Source: an uncultured Pirellulaceae bacterium (GTDB taxonomy: Bacteria > Planctomycetota > Planctomycetia > Pirellulales > Pirellulaceae). From it: 33,843 nt of DNA. The position numbers and the translations under genes were made by a program. Of this stretch, positions 15,946-24,575 are shown one piece after another. A model generated the notes under the pieces. It saw only the letters and a program-made list of their open reading frames with translations. It did no database searches and had not been told where the DNA came from. The stretch spans positions 1-33,843 of the forward strand of contig CALCJM010000121.1 in the NCBI GenBank assembly GCA_937967505.1. The letters are read 5' to 3'. Numbering within the stretch: the stretch's first letter is position 1; every line of letters starts with the position of its first letter.

Positions 15946-16983
15946 ATGCTTAAAAAAACGCTTTTTCAATCTTTCGATTTGACGGGGGCGTTTGTGCTTG
16001 CCATCGTCCTTGGCATTGTCTGTTCGAACCCCGTGTTGGCACAGACTGCCAGCGCTGAGCCTGTGACTGGCGCTGACTCTCAACCGGCCCCGACGACGGA
16101 CAACAAACAGGGTAGTGGGAACCCGACTGACGCGGATGCCGCTGATGACCAATCGTGGAAACGTGATGGTGCCCCGCACTTTATGCGTATTCGCGAGGAT
16201 CGAAAAGGGCGCGCTGTTTCGCTGGACACATCAGTTACGCGTTACGAGACGCGGAACAGTGCCGGTGAAAAAGTCACCGTGGATCTAATCGGGGCTGTCC
16301 ACATCGGCGAAAAGGAATACTACCAGAAGCTCAACAAGCGTTTTGAAGGTTACGATTCACTGCTGTACGAACTGGTTGCGCCAGAAGGGACGGTGATTCC
16401 CAAAGGTGGACGGGATAAAGAGGCCGGAGGAATCATCAACCCTATTGCCGCCATGCAAAAAGGAATGCAGGTCGCCACAGGATTGCAGTTCCAGTTGGAC
16501 CATATTGACTATACGAAAGCGAATTTTGTGCACGCAGATATGAGCCCCGAAGAGTTCGCAGAAAGCATGAAAGAAAATGATGAGAGTATCGGTGGGTATG
16601 CCTTGCGGGCGATTGGCCAAAGCATGGCGATGCAGGCTTCTGGTAAGGGGGACCAGTCGATGGCGATGGTGATGGCGATGTTTTCCAAAAACAAGACCAT
16701 GCGGATTCGTCGCGCGATGGCCAAGCAAATTCATAACATGGAATCGGGGATGATCATCTTCGAAGGCAAAAATGGATCGACGATCATCGACCACCGCAAT
16801 GCCAAGTGCATGGAAGTTTTGCGCCGCGAGATCGAGGCCGGTAAAACCAATATCGGCATCTTCTATGGGGCGGGGCACCTTGCCGATATGGAACAAAGAA
16901 TGCTGGTTGATTTTAGCGCCAAGCGTGGCGGCCAATACTGGTTACCTGCGTGGAAACTGACCAAGCGTAAACTGCAACGATGA
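15946..16983 (+). CDS. Secreted TraB/GumN-like protein
   Basis: A 345-residue exported protein. The N-terminal hydrophobic stretch ends at PVLAQT, a clear signal peptide, followed by a low-complexity Ala/Asp/Thr linker to about residue 65. The rest matches the TraB family: strand and motif VDLIGAVHIGEKEYY, YDSLLYELVAPEG, then near the C-terminus RNAKCMEVL and GIFYGAGHLADMEQRM. The two GxxH motifs (GAVH, GAGH) and the Glu residues are those proposed to form the metal-dependent active site in this family. Function is poorly known; some relatives are putative proteases. A Met-rich middle region (about residues 220-250) is unusual. It stands alone, with gaps of about 190 and 270 bases. Confidence 0.83.
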   Translation: MLKKTLFQSFDLTGAFVLAIVLGIVCSNPVLAQTASAEPVTGADSQPAPTTDNKQGSGNPTDADAADDQSWKRDGAPHFMRIREDRKGRAVSLDTSVTRYETRNSAGEKVTVDLIGAVHIGEKEYYQKLNKRFEGYDSLLYELVAPEGTVIPKGGRDKEAGGIINPIAAMQKGMQVATGLQFQLDHIDYTKANFVHADMSPEEFAESMKENDESIGGYALRAIGQSMAMQASGKGDQSMAMVMAMFSKNKTMRIRRAMAKQIHNMESGMIIFEGKNGSTIIDHRNAKCMEVLRREIEAGKTNIGIFYGAGHLADMEQRMLVDFSAKRGGQYWLPAWKLTKRKLQR

Positions 16984-17034
16984 CCTTGGTGTTCGCCATT
17001 GGGTTCTGCCCGGCAACGGCAACGGCAATGAGCC

Positions 17035-17049
17035 GGAGGCACCGCCTCC
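17035..17049. other. Small GC-rich hairpin after the TraB-like gene
   Basis: ggaggc (17035-17040) and gcctcc (17044-17049) pair perfectly around a three-base loop. There is no T-tract, so terminator function is doubtful. The flanking 16984-17250 gap otherwise shows nothing clear except the gggaaga ribosome-binding site of the next gene. Confidence 0.3.
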
Positions 17050-17250
17050 TGCAACATGGCGACACAGGTTCCGGACGCGAGAACCACAGTTAGCGCTTGT
17101 TTTCCGTAATAGGTTCAACCGTCGCTGTTTTTGCCAATATTTTATTTCTTTGGACGAATCCTTTTTACGATGTCTCGTCAGAATACGAAAATTTTGTCGA
17201 GATTTTGTCGATCTGCTTTTTTTACCTTTGATTTTAGGGAAGAATAATTC

Positions 17251-18060
17251 ATGGCTGATGCGCCCCAAAAACTCAATCCGATTGTGCTCTATGATCATTT
17301 GCCGGGAATCTTGGCCGGATATCCAGCGCTGTTATTCGTACTGATGGCGGTGCTTTCGTACTTCGATTGGTTTGATACGCACATGATGTTCTGGATTGGC
17401 CTGTCGATCATGATCCTGTGGTACGTGGCGTTTCGGTTTAACCTTCCGAAGAGCAAGTTCATCATGCTGGTCGGGCTGCTGGGGACTTTTGTCGGCATCC
17501 CGGTGGCGCTGGAATTGGCACAGATTATTCGCCCGTTTTCATGGGCAGCGGGGGCGCTGGGGCAACTGGCACCGGAAGTAAACACGGGGGCCTGGGTGGT
17601 GATGGCGTTGGTCTTTGGGGTGATCTGGCTGGGTAATTTTATCTGGAGCCGCACTCACCTGAAAGTCAAAATTGACGAATCAGGACTGACCGTCAATCGT
17701 GTTGGCGGCAAGGGCGAGCGGTTTGAGCTGATCGGGCTGAAAACGGAGAACGAGCCACTGGATTATCTGGAGTTGTTTCTTTGCGGCGTGGGATCGCTGT
17801 CGTTAAAAACGCGTATGAACAAGCCCATTTTCAAAATGGACCGCGTGATTGGCCTGTATCCAACGATCTGGTTCCCGTTTTTCAAAAGCAAGCTGGCGCG
17901 GATTGAGGAGATGCTCAGTTACCAAGGCAAAGTGGTTTCGGTGGACAAGCAGGATCGCCTAGACGCAGCGGAGGAGGCGGATAGTGCTGACGATGACGAT
18001 CTGTATGATGACGAAGCGGTCGATATGGACCTCGAGGACGGCAATCAGAATATTAAGTAA
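17251..18060 (+). CDS. Hypothetical four-helix membrane protein with acidic tail
   Basis: A 269-residue inner-membrane protein that I do not recognise. Four hydrophobic segments are visible at about residues 20-38, 45-61, 70-88 and 113-132. They are followed by a soluble domain of about 110 residues (with LKVKIDESGLTV and LSLKTRMNKPIFKMDRVIG) and a strongly acidic tail from about residue 245 (DSADDDDLYDDEA). The soluble part resembles small PH-like domains of membrane proteins by pattern only. The ATG has a gggaaga site about 11 bases upstream. It converges on bioA with a 99-base gap. Confidence 0.75.
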   Translation: MADAPQKLNPIVLYDHLPGILAGYPALLFVLMAVLSYFDWFDTHMMFWIGLSIMILWYVAFRFNLPKSKFIMLVGLLGTFVGIPVALELAQIIRPFSWAAGALGQLAPEVNTGAWVVMALVFGVIWLGNFIWSRTHLKVKIDESGLTVNRVGGKGERFELIGLKTENEPLDYLELFLCGVGSLSLKTRMNKPIFKMDRVIGLYPTIWFPFFKSKLARIEEMLSYQGKVVSVDKQDRLDAAEEADSADDDDLYDDEAVDMDLEDGNQNIK

Positions 18061-18159
18061 CCCGCGGGGTGTTTGAAATACCTAGTGCAGTTTCAGTTGT
18101 CGCTATCTTCGCCAGCAGTTGAGCCTCCAATGCTTGGGCAATTTGTATTCGGGCAAAAA

Positions 18160-19488
18160 CTACCCCAAGGTGACGAACCCGGACACGGCGGCACACAGCG
18201 TCCGTAAATCACGCTGGTTGATTACAAAACTGGGGGCCACATACACAACGTCGCGCAGCGCACGGACGAACGTGCCACGGTTGCGGAAAAATGACATGGC
18301 TTGGTCAACGTCGATCATTGCGTCCAGTTGCACCGCTCCGATGGCGCCTTTGACTCGAACGTCTACCACGTGCTTGTGATCGAGCAGCGGCAGCAGGCTG
18401 TCTCCGAGCGTTCTTTCAATCTTGTCCACTTGCTCCAACCGATTCTCGGCTGCTCCAGCATCGAACAAATCCAGCGAGGCGTTGGCGGCCGCACAGGCGA
18501 CGGGGTTTCCCATAAAAGTTGGTCCATGCATCAAGGCATGTGCAGGATCGTTGGAATGAAACTGGCTGTAAACATGTTGCGAAGCGATGGTTGCGGCCAA
18601 AGGAAGCGTGCCTCCAGTCAGCGCCTTGCCAACACACAGAATGTCAGGCTTGATATTTGCCTGCTGAAATGCGAACAGGCTGCCCGTCCGTCCGAAACCG
18701 GTGGCAACTTCATCAGCGATTAGCAATAAACCAAATTGATGGCACTGATCTGCGATGAACCGTAGTGCATTTGCCGAATGCATCCGCATCCCGGCGGCCA
18801 TCTGCACCAGCGGTTCGATAATTACGCCAGCGAGTTCCTGATGGTGCCGTTCCAACCAGGTAGAAAACACGCCTCGTTGTTCGTCAGTCTCGGGAACGGT
18901 CGCCTGGAATTGCTCGATAAGATATCCCTTGAAGTGAGCGTGCATACTGTCTTCGGCATCGCAAACGCTCATCGCACCAGTTGTGTCACCGTGGTAGGCA
19001 CCTGCAAAACAGGCGAATCGCTTACGCAAGCTTGCGCCTTGATTGATCCAGTGTTGCACGGCGATTTTGAGTGCTACTTCTACGGCCACCGATCCACTTT
19101 CGGAAAAAAAGCACATGGCGTCATCGCCAAGGGTCATTGTTGCCAGGCGACTGGATAATCGGGTTGCTTGATCATGTACAACACCACCCATCATGATGTG
19201 CGGCATCGATTTCACCTGGCGGATAAGCGCGTCGATGATGTGGGGATGGTTGTAGCCATGGCAGGCGGTCCACCACGACGCAATCCCGTCGATCAGCACC
19301 TGGCCATCGGCCAAATGCAGGCGCACGCCATCGGTGTGGGCAACATGGACGGGATCGTCGGCAATCTTCATTTGGCTGTATGGCAGCCAGAGGTTCTTTC
19401 TGTCGTCGAATTTCAAGACGGTTTTTTCCGGAGAGCTTGTGGCTTGACTCTTACGACGGCTGTTAGAGAAAATTATGGTTGAGCACAA
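18160..19488 (-). CDS. bioA: Adenosylmethionine-8-amino-7-oxononanoate aminotransferase
   Basis: PLP enzyme of biotin synthesis: converts 8-amino-7-oxononanoate to 7,8-diaminononanoate using S-adenosylmethionine as amino donor. BioA signatures: LWLPYSQM at the start, GIASWWTACHGYNHP, SGSVAVEVALK (phosphate binding), AYHGDT, IADEVATGFGRTG (PLP Asp) and VGKALTGG with the Schiff-base Lys (residue 288 from the first start). The 442-residue length is a little above the family norm because the first start is TTG at 19488; TTG at 19416 gives a more typical N-terminus and may be the real start. It follows the membrane protein gene by 12 bases and is probably co-transcribed. No other bio gene is in the window. 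Confidence 0.93.
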   Translation of the reverse strand: MCSTIIFSNSRRKSQATSSPEKTVLKFDDRKNLWLPYSQMKIADDPVHVAHTDGVRLHLADGQVLIDGIASWWTACHGYNHPHIIDALIRQVKSMPHIMMGGVVHDQATRLSSRLATMTLGDDAMCFFSESGSVAVEVALKIAVQHWINQGASLRKRFACFAGAYHGDTTGAMSVCDAEDSMHAHFKGYLIEQFQATVPETDEQRGVFSTWLERHHQELAGVIIEPLVQMAAGMRMHSANALRFIADQCHQFGLLLIADEVATGFGRTGSLFAFQQANIKPDILCVGKALTGGTLPLAATIASQHVYSQFHSNDPAHALMHGPTFMGNPVACAAANASLDLFDAGAAENRLEQVDKIERTLGDSLLPLLDHKHVVDVRVKGAIGAVQLDAMIDVDQAMSFFRNRGTFVRALRDVVYVAPSFVINQRDLRTLCAAVSGFVTLG

Positions 19489-19500
19489 CAGGAGGTGCGA

Positions 19501-20415
19501 TTAAGCGTCTTCGGTTTCAATTTCTTCGGTTGCGTCGGCGGCGGCGAGTTCCTCTTCAACAGCCTGGCGATATTCCTCCATCGCCTCCTTGAGCAGGTCT
19601 GCATTTTCGGCCAGCTGATGGCGTTGCGCCGAAGTCAGAATTGCGTTTTGTACCAGCGGCGTCAGTTTCTGTTCAACCTCTCCGTTGGAGCCAACCACTA
19701 GGTCCATCAAAAATACTGACAGATAGGCATCCTCCATTTCTTGTCCGGGGATGCTACCAACATTGTAGACCGCAAATTTGGTGGCTTCATCGGATTTCGG
19801 GATGGGAATTTCCAGCAGCTGATCAACGGTCGATGCTGCTTTGATCTGGCTAATCATTGCCGCGTCAGAAATGGGCAGAACCATCACCTGTTCTTGCTCG
19901 GATGCCCACTGTTTCAGCGGTTCGCTGTAGGGTTCGCCAGCCTGTGACGCCGCGCGGAAGGGACTGCGGAAGAAAATGATGCCCGCTTCAATCAGCCAGA
20001 CGATGTAGACCAGAAACCCGTTGATGGGGATGGCCTGGCCGCGACGAGTGATCTCCCAACCGGTGTTAACGCGTTCTTGGAGATGTTCCATGAAACCCAG
20101 GTTGGGATCGTTGACGGCCCATACGTTCCATTGGAACAAATACTTACCTAACAGGAAAACGATTGGCAGCGAGAGCCCAATCAGCCACGCGATCATCGTA
20201 TTTCGGACATGCCCCCATTGGCACACGCTCCACGCCATCCATCCCAGCAACCAACCTGCAACCAGCGTCAGCAAGAACGAAACATAGATCAGTGGGATCA
20301 TCTCAAGCAGGATGACGTAGAGAACTGCCAAGGGGATGGTGATAACGATTCCAACTATCCAAAGAGGGATTGCACCAACACCAAATTTTCCCGATTGTCT
20401 GTATGTTTCGAACAT
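19501..20415 (-). CDS. Hypothetical membrane protein upstream of bioA
   Basis: A 304-residue protein, not recognised. Four hydrophobic segments lie in the N-terminal half (about residues 15-34, 38-60, 71-90 and 132-152); the C-terminal half is soluble, with QVMVLPISDAAMISQIKAAS and a Glu/Ala-rich acidic end (IETEDA). The frame runs back to 20451, but ATG at 20415 is chosen because aggag lies eight bases upstream. It shares a likely transcript with bioA. A biotin-related role is not supported by sequence. The gene is divergent from the pqiA-like gene. Confidence 0.78.
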   Translation of the reverse strand: MFETYRQSGKFGVGAIPLWIVGIVITIPLAVLYVILLEMIPLIYVSFLLTLVAGWLLGWMAWSVCQWGHVRNTMIAWLIGLSLPIVFLLGKYLFQWNVWAVNDPNLGFMEHLQERVNTGWEITRRGQAIPINGFLVYIVWLIEAGIIFFRSPFRAASQAGEPYSEPLKQWASEQEQVMVLPISDAAMISQIKAASTVDQLLEIPIPKSDEATKFAVYNVGSIPGQEMEDAYLSVFLMDLVVGSNGEVEQKLTPLVQNAILTSAQRHQLAENADLLKEAMEEYRQAVEEELAAADATEEIETEDA

Positions 20416-20611
20416 TCCACATTCTCCTGACGTTTGCCTGCTCGCGATCATGCCCGAAAACGTTCATGTTGTTTGGTACATCGCCTAGCACCTGATTCCT
20501 GAAACATTTATATTGTGAACGTGGTACAGAACACATTCAAGGCAATGCGAAACGAAATACCGGTTTTTCTACTTACTCAATCATTGCTTTTTGTTTTGAT
20601 TGTTATTCTTC

Positions 20612-21202
20612 ATGAGCGATTCACTCAAAGCGTGCCATTGTTGCGGACTGATCCAGCACACGCCGGCCGTTAGTGGCCGACAACAGGCTGTATGTTGTCG
20701 TTGCTCCAGTAAGCTCAATCATTCGGTCAACCGAATGAAGTCCGCCAGTCGGACTGCAGCGGCTGCGGCGGGAGCATTTTTTTTATTCTGGCCGGCAATT
20801 CTTCTGCCTATTTTGCGGATCGAACAGTTGGGGATGTCGCACCAGTCCAGCATTCTGAGTGGAACCATTGAGCTGTTTCGGCATGGCAACTATTTCGTAG
20901 GAGCAGTTGTGATGCTGTTTTCCATTGTGTTTCCGCTGATGAAGATTGCATTACTGTTGGAGTTGAGTTTGCTTGAGATCTTTCATCGCCGACACAAGGC
21001 TTTTACGCTGCGGTTGATGGAGCAGCTGGGCAAGTGGAGCATGATGGATGTGATGTTGTTGGCGTTTCTGGTGATGCTGGTCAAGCTTGGTGATATGGTG
21101 GAATTCAGTTTCGGGCCGGCCATTTTTGCGTTTACCTTTTGTGTGGCGATGAGCATGTTGGCGTCGCTTTCGTTTGATCCGCATGCGATATGGGAGGGGT
21201 AA
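20612..21202 (+). CDS. pqiA: Half-size PqiA/LetA-like membrane protein
   Basis: A 196-residue inner-membrane protein of the paraquat-inducible protein A family, partner of MCE proteins in lipid transport between the two membranes. It begins with a Cys-rich zinc-ribbon-like segment (ACHCCG near residue 8 and CCRC near residue 28), then four hydrophobic helices at about residues 47-67, 89-110, 135-152 and 162-182. E. coli PqiA has two such modules in about 417 residues; here there is one. ATG at 20612 is preferred over the upstream TTG at 20600. The next gene starts three bases after the stop, so the pair is an operon. Confidence 0.85.
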   Translation: MSDSLKACHCCGLIQHTPAVSGRQQAVCCRCSSKLNHSVNRMKSASRTAAAAAGAFFLFWPAILLPILRIEQLGMSHQSSILSGTIELFRHGNYFVGAVVMLFSIVFPLMKIALLLELSLLEIFHRRHKAFTLRLMEQLGKWSMMDVMLLAFLVMLVKLGDMVEFSFGPAIFAFTFCVAMSMLASLSFDPHAIWEG

Positions 21203-21205
21203 TCA

Positions 21206-22684
21206 TTGAGCGATTCAAAAAACATTGAAACTGCGAGAGAGTCAGGGAGGCTTGATCCAGGTTTCCCTCAAGCACGAATTGTCGATGAACCTGCCTTGAC
21301 ATTCGGCCTGACCCGGCTGTGGTGGCTGGCGGTTGCCTGTTTGTTGTTGGCCATAGGGTTGGTTGTTTGGTCGATGCCGCCTGCGGGGACGTACATTTCG
21401 ATTGCATTTCCGGAGGGCCATGGGTTGAAGGCAGAAGATCCCGTACGTTATCGGGGAATCGACGTGGGAATGGTGGAATCGGTGCATCTGACGGCGGCCA
21501 TGGACAGTGTCGATGTTCACGTAAACTTGCTGCCGTCGGCAAAGCAGCTGGCCGTGGAAGGCTCCCGGTTCTGGATCGTGCGGCCGCAGTTGAGTATCTC
21601 CGGTGTGTCGGGGTTGGAGACGGCCGTTGGCCACAAATATATTGAGGTGGTTCCCGGACCGGCTGATGCCATGCCGATAAAAGTATTCGAGGGGCTGTCG
21701 CAGGCACCAGCGGATACCGCCACGGCTAATGGCATTGAAATTCTCTTACAGGCCGATGCGCGATACAGCGTTAATCGTGGTTCGGCAATTCACTATCGTG
21801 GCGTTGATATCGGGCGCGTGCTGGCGGTGGAACTTTCTCCTGATTCGAGATACGTCGAGGTACGGGGGAAAATCGACGAGGCGTATCGAGCGCTGGTGAC
21901 TACAGAAAGCCGCTTTTGGGCGACCGGTGGCGTCGATGTCGATTTCAGTTTACGTGAGGGGTTGAAGCTGGAAACGGAATCGTTGGATACGCTTGCGCGC
22001 GGCGGGGTTTCCATGATGGTCGTTGGCAACGGAAAACCGGTGGCTCCCGGTCACGTGTTTTCACTGGAGAAGTCAGTCAACGAAGACTGGCTGGTTCAGG
22101 GAGACAAATTTCGCACCACCACTGCTGATATGCGCGGTTGCGTAAATCTGGAAGTGACGTGGAAAGAAAAAATGCTGTTTCGAAACTGGAAGAAGTCGGA
22201 ACGATTTTCAGGAATCGCGATCCGCAACGGTGATGGTCAGCAGGGCGTCGTGATCCCCACGGACGTGCTAAAGTTGCAGGAGAGAGCAACCGAGGACTCG
22301 TTTGTGATCAGCCTGATCACCGCTGACGGCAGTCGTATGCCGGTCGATTGTAGCAATTTGTCAATGGATGAACCCGTTGGTACTTTGGCGATCGAGGGTG
22401 ACAAAGATCTGATCAGTACCGAAAATGTTGCTTCCTCGCACGCACCGGCACCGGCACTGGTGGTAAGAAAGTCCGCGGAAAGTCAGATGTATTTGCATTT
22501 ACCGATCGCAGAATCCGACATTGGCGTGGTGCAAGACGGCGACGTGGAGTTGTGGCGGCTGAGTAATTTTTCCGGCGATCGCGCTGTGTGGCATGGTTGC
22601 CCGGTGTTGCTGGCCGCAGACAGTTCGCTGGTCGGAATGCTGTTGGTGGACGACAAAGGGCCACGCGTCTACCTGATGAAATAA
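21206..22684 (+). CDS. pqiB: PqiB-like MCE-domain protein with two MCE domains and a novel C-terminus
   Basis: Periplasmic lipid-transport tunnel component, anchored by one N-terminal helix (about residues 37-57). MCE domain 1 covers about residues 61-151 (ISIAFPEGHGLKAEDPVRYRG, YIEVVPG), and MCE domain 2 about residues 175-265 (ILLQADARYSVNRGSAIHYRG and its ARGGVSMMV end). E. coli PqiB has three MCE domains; here the remaining 220 residues show no MCE pattern and end in a beta-rich segment with WHGCPVLLAADSSLVGMLLV. TTG at 21206 is fixed by a strong ggagggg site. No PqiC lipoprotein gene follows. Lipid specificity is unknown. Confidence 0.88.
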   Translation: MSDSKNIETARESGRLDPGFPQARIVDEPALTFGLTRLWWLAVACLLLAIGLVVWSMPPAGTYISIAFPEGHGLKAEDPVRYRGIDVGMVESVHLTAAMDSVDVHVNLLPSAKQLAVEGSRFWIVRPQLSISGVSGLETAVGHKYIEVVPGPADAMPIKVFEGLSQAPADTATANGIEILLQADARYSVNRGSAIHYRGVDIGRVLAVELSPDSRYVEVRGKIDEAYRALVTTESRFWATGGVDVDFSLREGLKLETESLDTLARGGVSMMVVGNGKPVAPGHVFSLEKSVNEDWLVQGDKFRTTTADMRGCVNLEVTWKEKMLFRNWKKSERFSGIAIRNGDGQQGVVIPTDVLKLQERATEDSFVISLITADGSRMPVDCSNLSMDEPVGTLAIEGDKDLISTENVASSHAPAPALVVRKSAESQMYLHLPIAESDIGVVQDGDVELWRLSNFSGDRAVWHGCPVLLAADSSLVGMLLVDDKGPRVYLMK

Positions 22685-22748
22685 GAGCCCGTTTGTTGGG
22701 CGGATGGAGAGTCGGGGCGAGCTGAGCTGGGGGGCAGGCTGGGCCGGG

Positions 22749-23669
22749 CTAAGTTATTTCGCCCGGGCTTTTCCATTTCATGGCGCGCTGAAGAGGTTCG
22801 ATTCGCAGGACGACTTCGCCGTTTTGGAAAATTCTGACCGTGCCAGATGACTGGCTGACGACGACCGCAACGGCGTCGGTGTTTTTGCTGATCGCGGCAC
22901 CTGCGAAATGGCGCGAGCCCAGACCTTTTGTCATCGTGATTTCAACCGGTGAGGTGTCGATGATGCGTCCGCTGCCTTCGACGGTGCCGTCGGCCGCAAC
23001 CACGAACATGCCATCGAGTTGAGCGATTTCCTTGATGCCCTCGCGCGTCCGGCGATCGAAAATGTTTCGTTCCTTACGCGTGTAACCTTTGACGAAGTCA
23101 AAGCCTCCGGGCCGGCTTTCCTTGAGAACTTTACTGTGATCACCGACGACCAGCATAGTACCAACAGGGTTGCCCTCGCGGCCCTCGCGGCCAATGGCGA
23201 CGGCCGTATCAACCACGATTTTCAAAGTGTCCAGAGGAACTTTGGTTTCCAGTTTGCGCAGGTCACGTGCGGTCAGCTTCCCCAAGCGTTCGGTCAGTCG
23301 CAGGACACTGATGGTGTCAATCTCCTCGGTGTCAAAACCGCTGTAGACCGTGACCACCGTGGATCCGCTTTGAATGATATCTCCGGTGACTGCGTCAAGA
23401 ACCGCTTGTGTTAGCTGGTTCTGAGCCGAGATCTCCGGCATTTCGACCTGAATGAAGTCGATGTCTGTTTTGTCGGCCGATTCGAGTATTTTTTCGGACG
23501 TGGTTGCAACGATCACAGGCCCAATTGGAGATGCCTTTTTAAACAGCCTAGCCCATGCGACCGGTTTTTCAAGCATGACCAAAATTGCATCCGCTTCGAT
23601 GGCTTTGGCAAGTTTTACGGCGGCATCAACATGAGCAAAAAATGGCTTTTGGCTCTTAAGTGTTGACAT
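22749..23669 (-). CDS. Diadenylate cyclase of the DacZ/DisA_N type
   Basis: Predicted to make the second messenger c-di-AMP from two ATP. The C-terminal DAC domain (about residues 120-300) has LDGMFVVAADGTVEGSGRII (residues 218-237; the DGA motif reads DGM) and GSRHFAGAAISK (residues 251-262; the RHR motif reads RHF), then VVVSQSSGTVRIFQNG. The N-terminal 115 residues (AVKLAKAIEADAILVMLEKP, PVIVATTS) resemble a pyruvate-kinase C-terminal-like domain, the arrangement known for archaeal DacZ rather than bacterial DisA or CdaA. There is no membrane helix. Activity is likely but not certain given the motif changes. It lies 117 bases downstream of the HEAT lipoprotein gene and may share its transcript. 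Confidence 0.83.
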   Translation of the reverse strand: MSTLKSQKPFFAHVDAAVKLAKAIEADAILVMLEKPVAWARLFKKASPIGPVIVATTSEKILESADKTDIDFIQVEMPEISAQNQLTQAVLDAVTGDIIQSGSTVVTVYSGFDTEEIDTISVLRLTERLGKLTARDLRKLETKVPLDTLKIVVDTAVAIGREGREGNPVGTMLVVGDHSKVLKESRPGGFDFVKGYTRKERNIFDRRTREGIKEIAQLDGMFVVAADGTVEGSGRIIDTSPVEITMTKGLGSRHFAGAAISKNTDAVAVVVSQSSGTVRIFQNGEVVLRIEPLQRAMKWKSPGEIT

Positions 23670-23786
23670 CGATGTGCAAGACCATTGCGGAGTGTGTGAG
23701 GGAGTCTTCGGGAACTTAAACCGTGCTTCCGATGAGTATGGTCGGTCAATTTAAGGGCAATTGCTGATTTTTTCAACCAGTCTGAA

Positions 23787-24575
23787 CTAACGAAAATCAC
23801 CGGAAGCCTGCTTCGGCCGATTTGCGAGGCGCTCAGCGCCCTCTTCATCGGCCAACGTGATCGTCGGGGAAGGCGCAATGCCATTCACATAGTCCTGCCA
23901 CGCCACAATGTTGCGTCCCAGGGGTTCACCGGTGACACGCTGTAAAGATTCGGCCGCCCGCACCTGGAGTGCGGGGTCACGATCATTCAGTGATAGCGAA
24001 AGGGCTTCAACAGAAGAGCGCCCGGGGAAGTTCCCAAGTGCTTCTGTGGCGGCCAGTCGGACGTCGATGTCGGTATCGCTGCCGATCATTTCCTGGAGTT
24101 GAGGGACTGCTGATTCGGGCGAGACTTTTTTCCAAGCGGTGATCGCGGCCAAACGAATGTCTCTGTCATTGTCCCGAGAGGCCTTGGCTAGTGTTTCGAC
24201 GGCCGTCGGGCAATTCAAACGGCCCAATAATTTCACCGCATGCAGTCTCATGAGGAGCACTTTGTCGCGAAAAATAATGTCCGACAGGGCGAGGGCTGCC
24301 TCTTCCTGTACATCAATTGACGCATTGGTTGCCTGAGCGACCACCTGTTCCATTCGGCGTTTGCGGGTGAATAGTGTGTCAGCAATCTTTTCTTCTTCGG
24401 CCCATTGGCTTCTCACCCACGGGTTGTAGCGTCCGGCCCGCCATAACGGCCCTTCAGCACACCCTGAAAGTTGATATAAAAAACCAATGACCAAAACCAG
24501 CATCAGGCAACGCAGCAGCCTGCGCGACGAGTTCAGTGCGGTGGTAACTTTTGAGGAAAAACTACGAGTATTCAA
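23787..24575 (-). CDS. HEAT-repeat lipoprotein
   Basis: A roughly 262-residue protein. A hydrophobic helix ends in the lipobox LSGC, so it is predicted to be lipid-modified and envelope-bound. From about residue 70 onward come several HEAT-like repeats, with EEAALALSD, LHAVKLLGRL, RLAAITAWKKVS, RLAATEALGNF and RAAESLQRVTG at a spacing of about 30. HEAT arrays usually bind proteins. The start is uncertain: the frame runs to TTG 24656, but TTG at 24575 gives a normal lipoprotein leader. Its position between the BY-kinase terminator and the diadenylate cyclase makes a link to either speculative. Confidence 0.78.
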   Translation of the reverse strand: MNTRSFSSKVTTALNSSRRLLRCLMLVLVIGFLYQLSGCAEGPLWRAGRYNPWVRSQWAEEEKIADTLFTRKRRMEQVVAQATNASIDVQEEAALALSDIIFRDKVLLMRLHAVKLLGRLNCPTAVETLAKASRDNDRDIRLAAITAWKKVSPESAVPQLQEMIGSDTDIDVRLAATEALGNFPGRSSVEALSLSLNDRDPALQVRAAESLQRVTGEPLGRNIVAWQDYVNGIAPSPTITLADEEGAERLANRPKQASGDFR

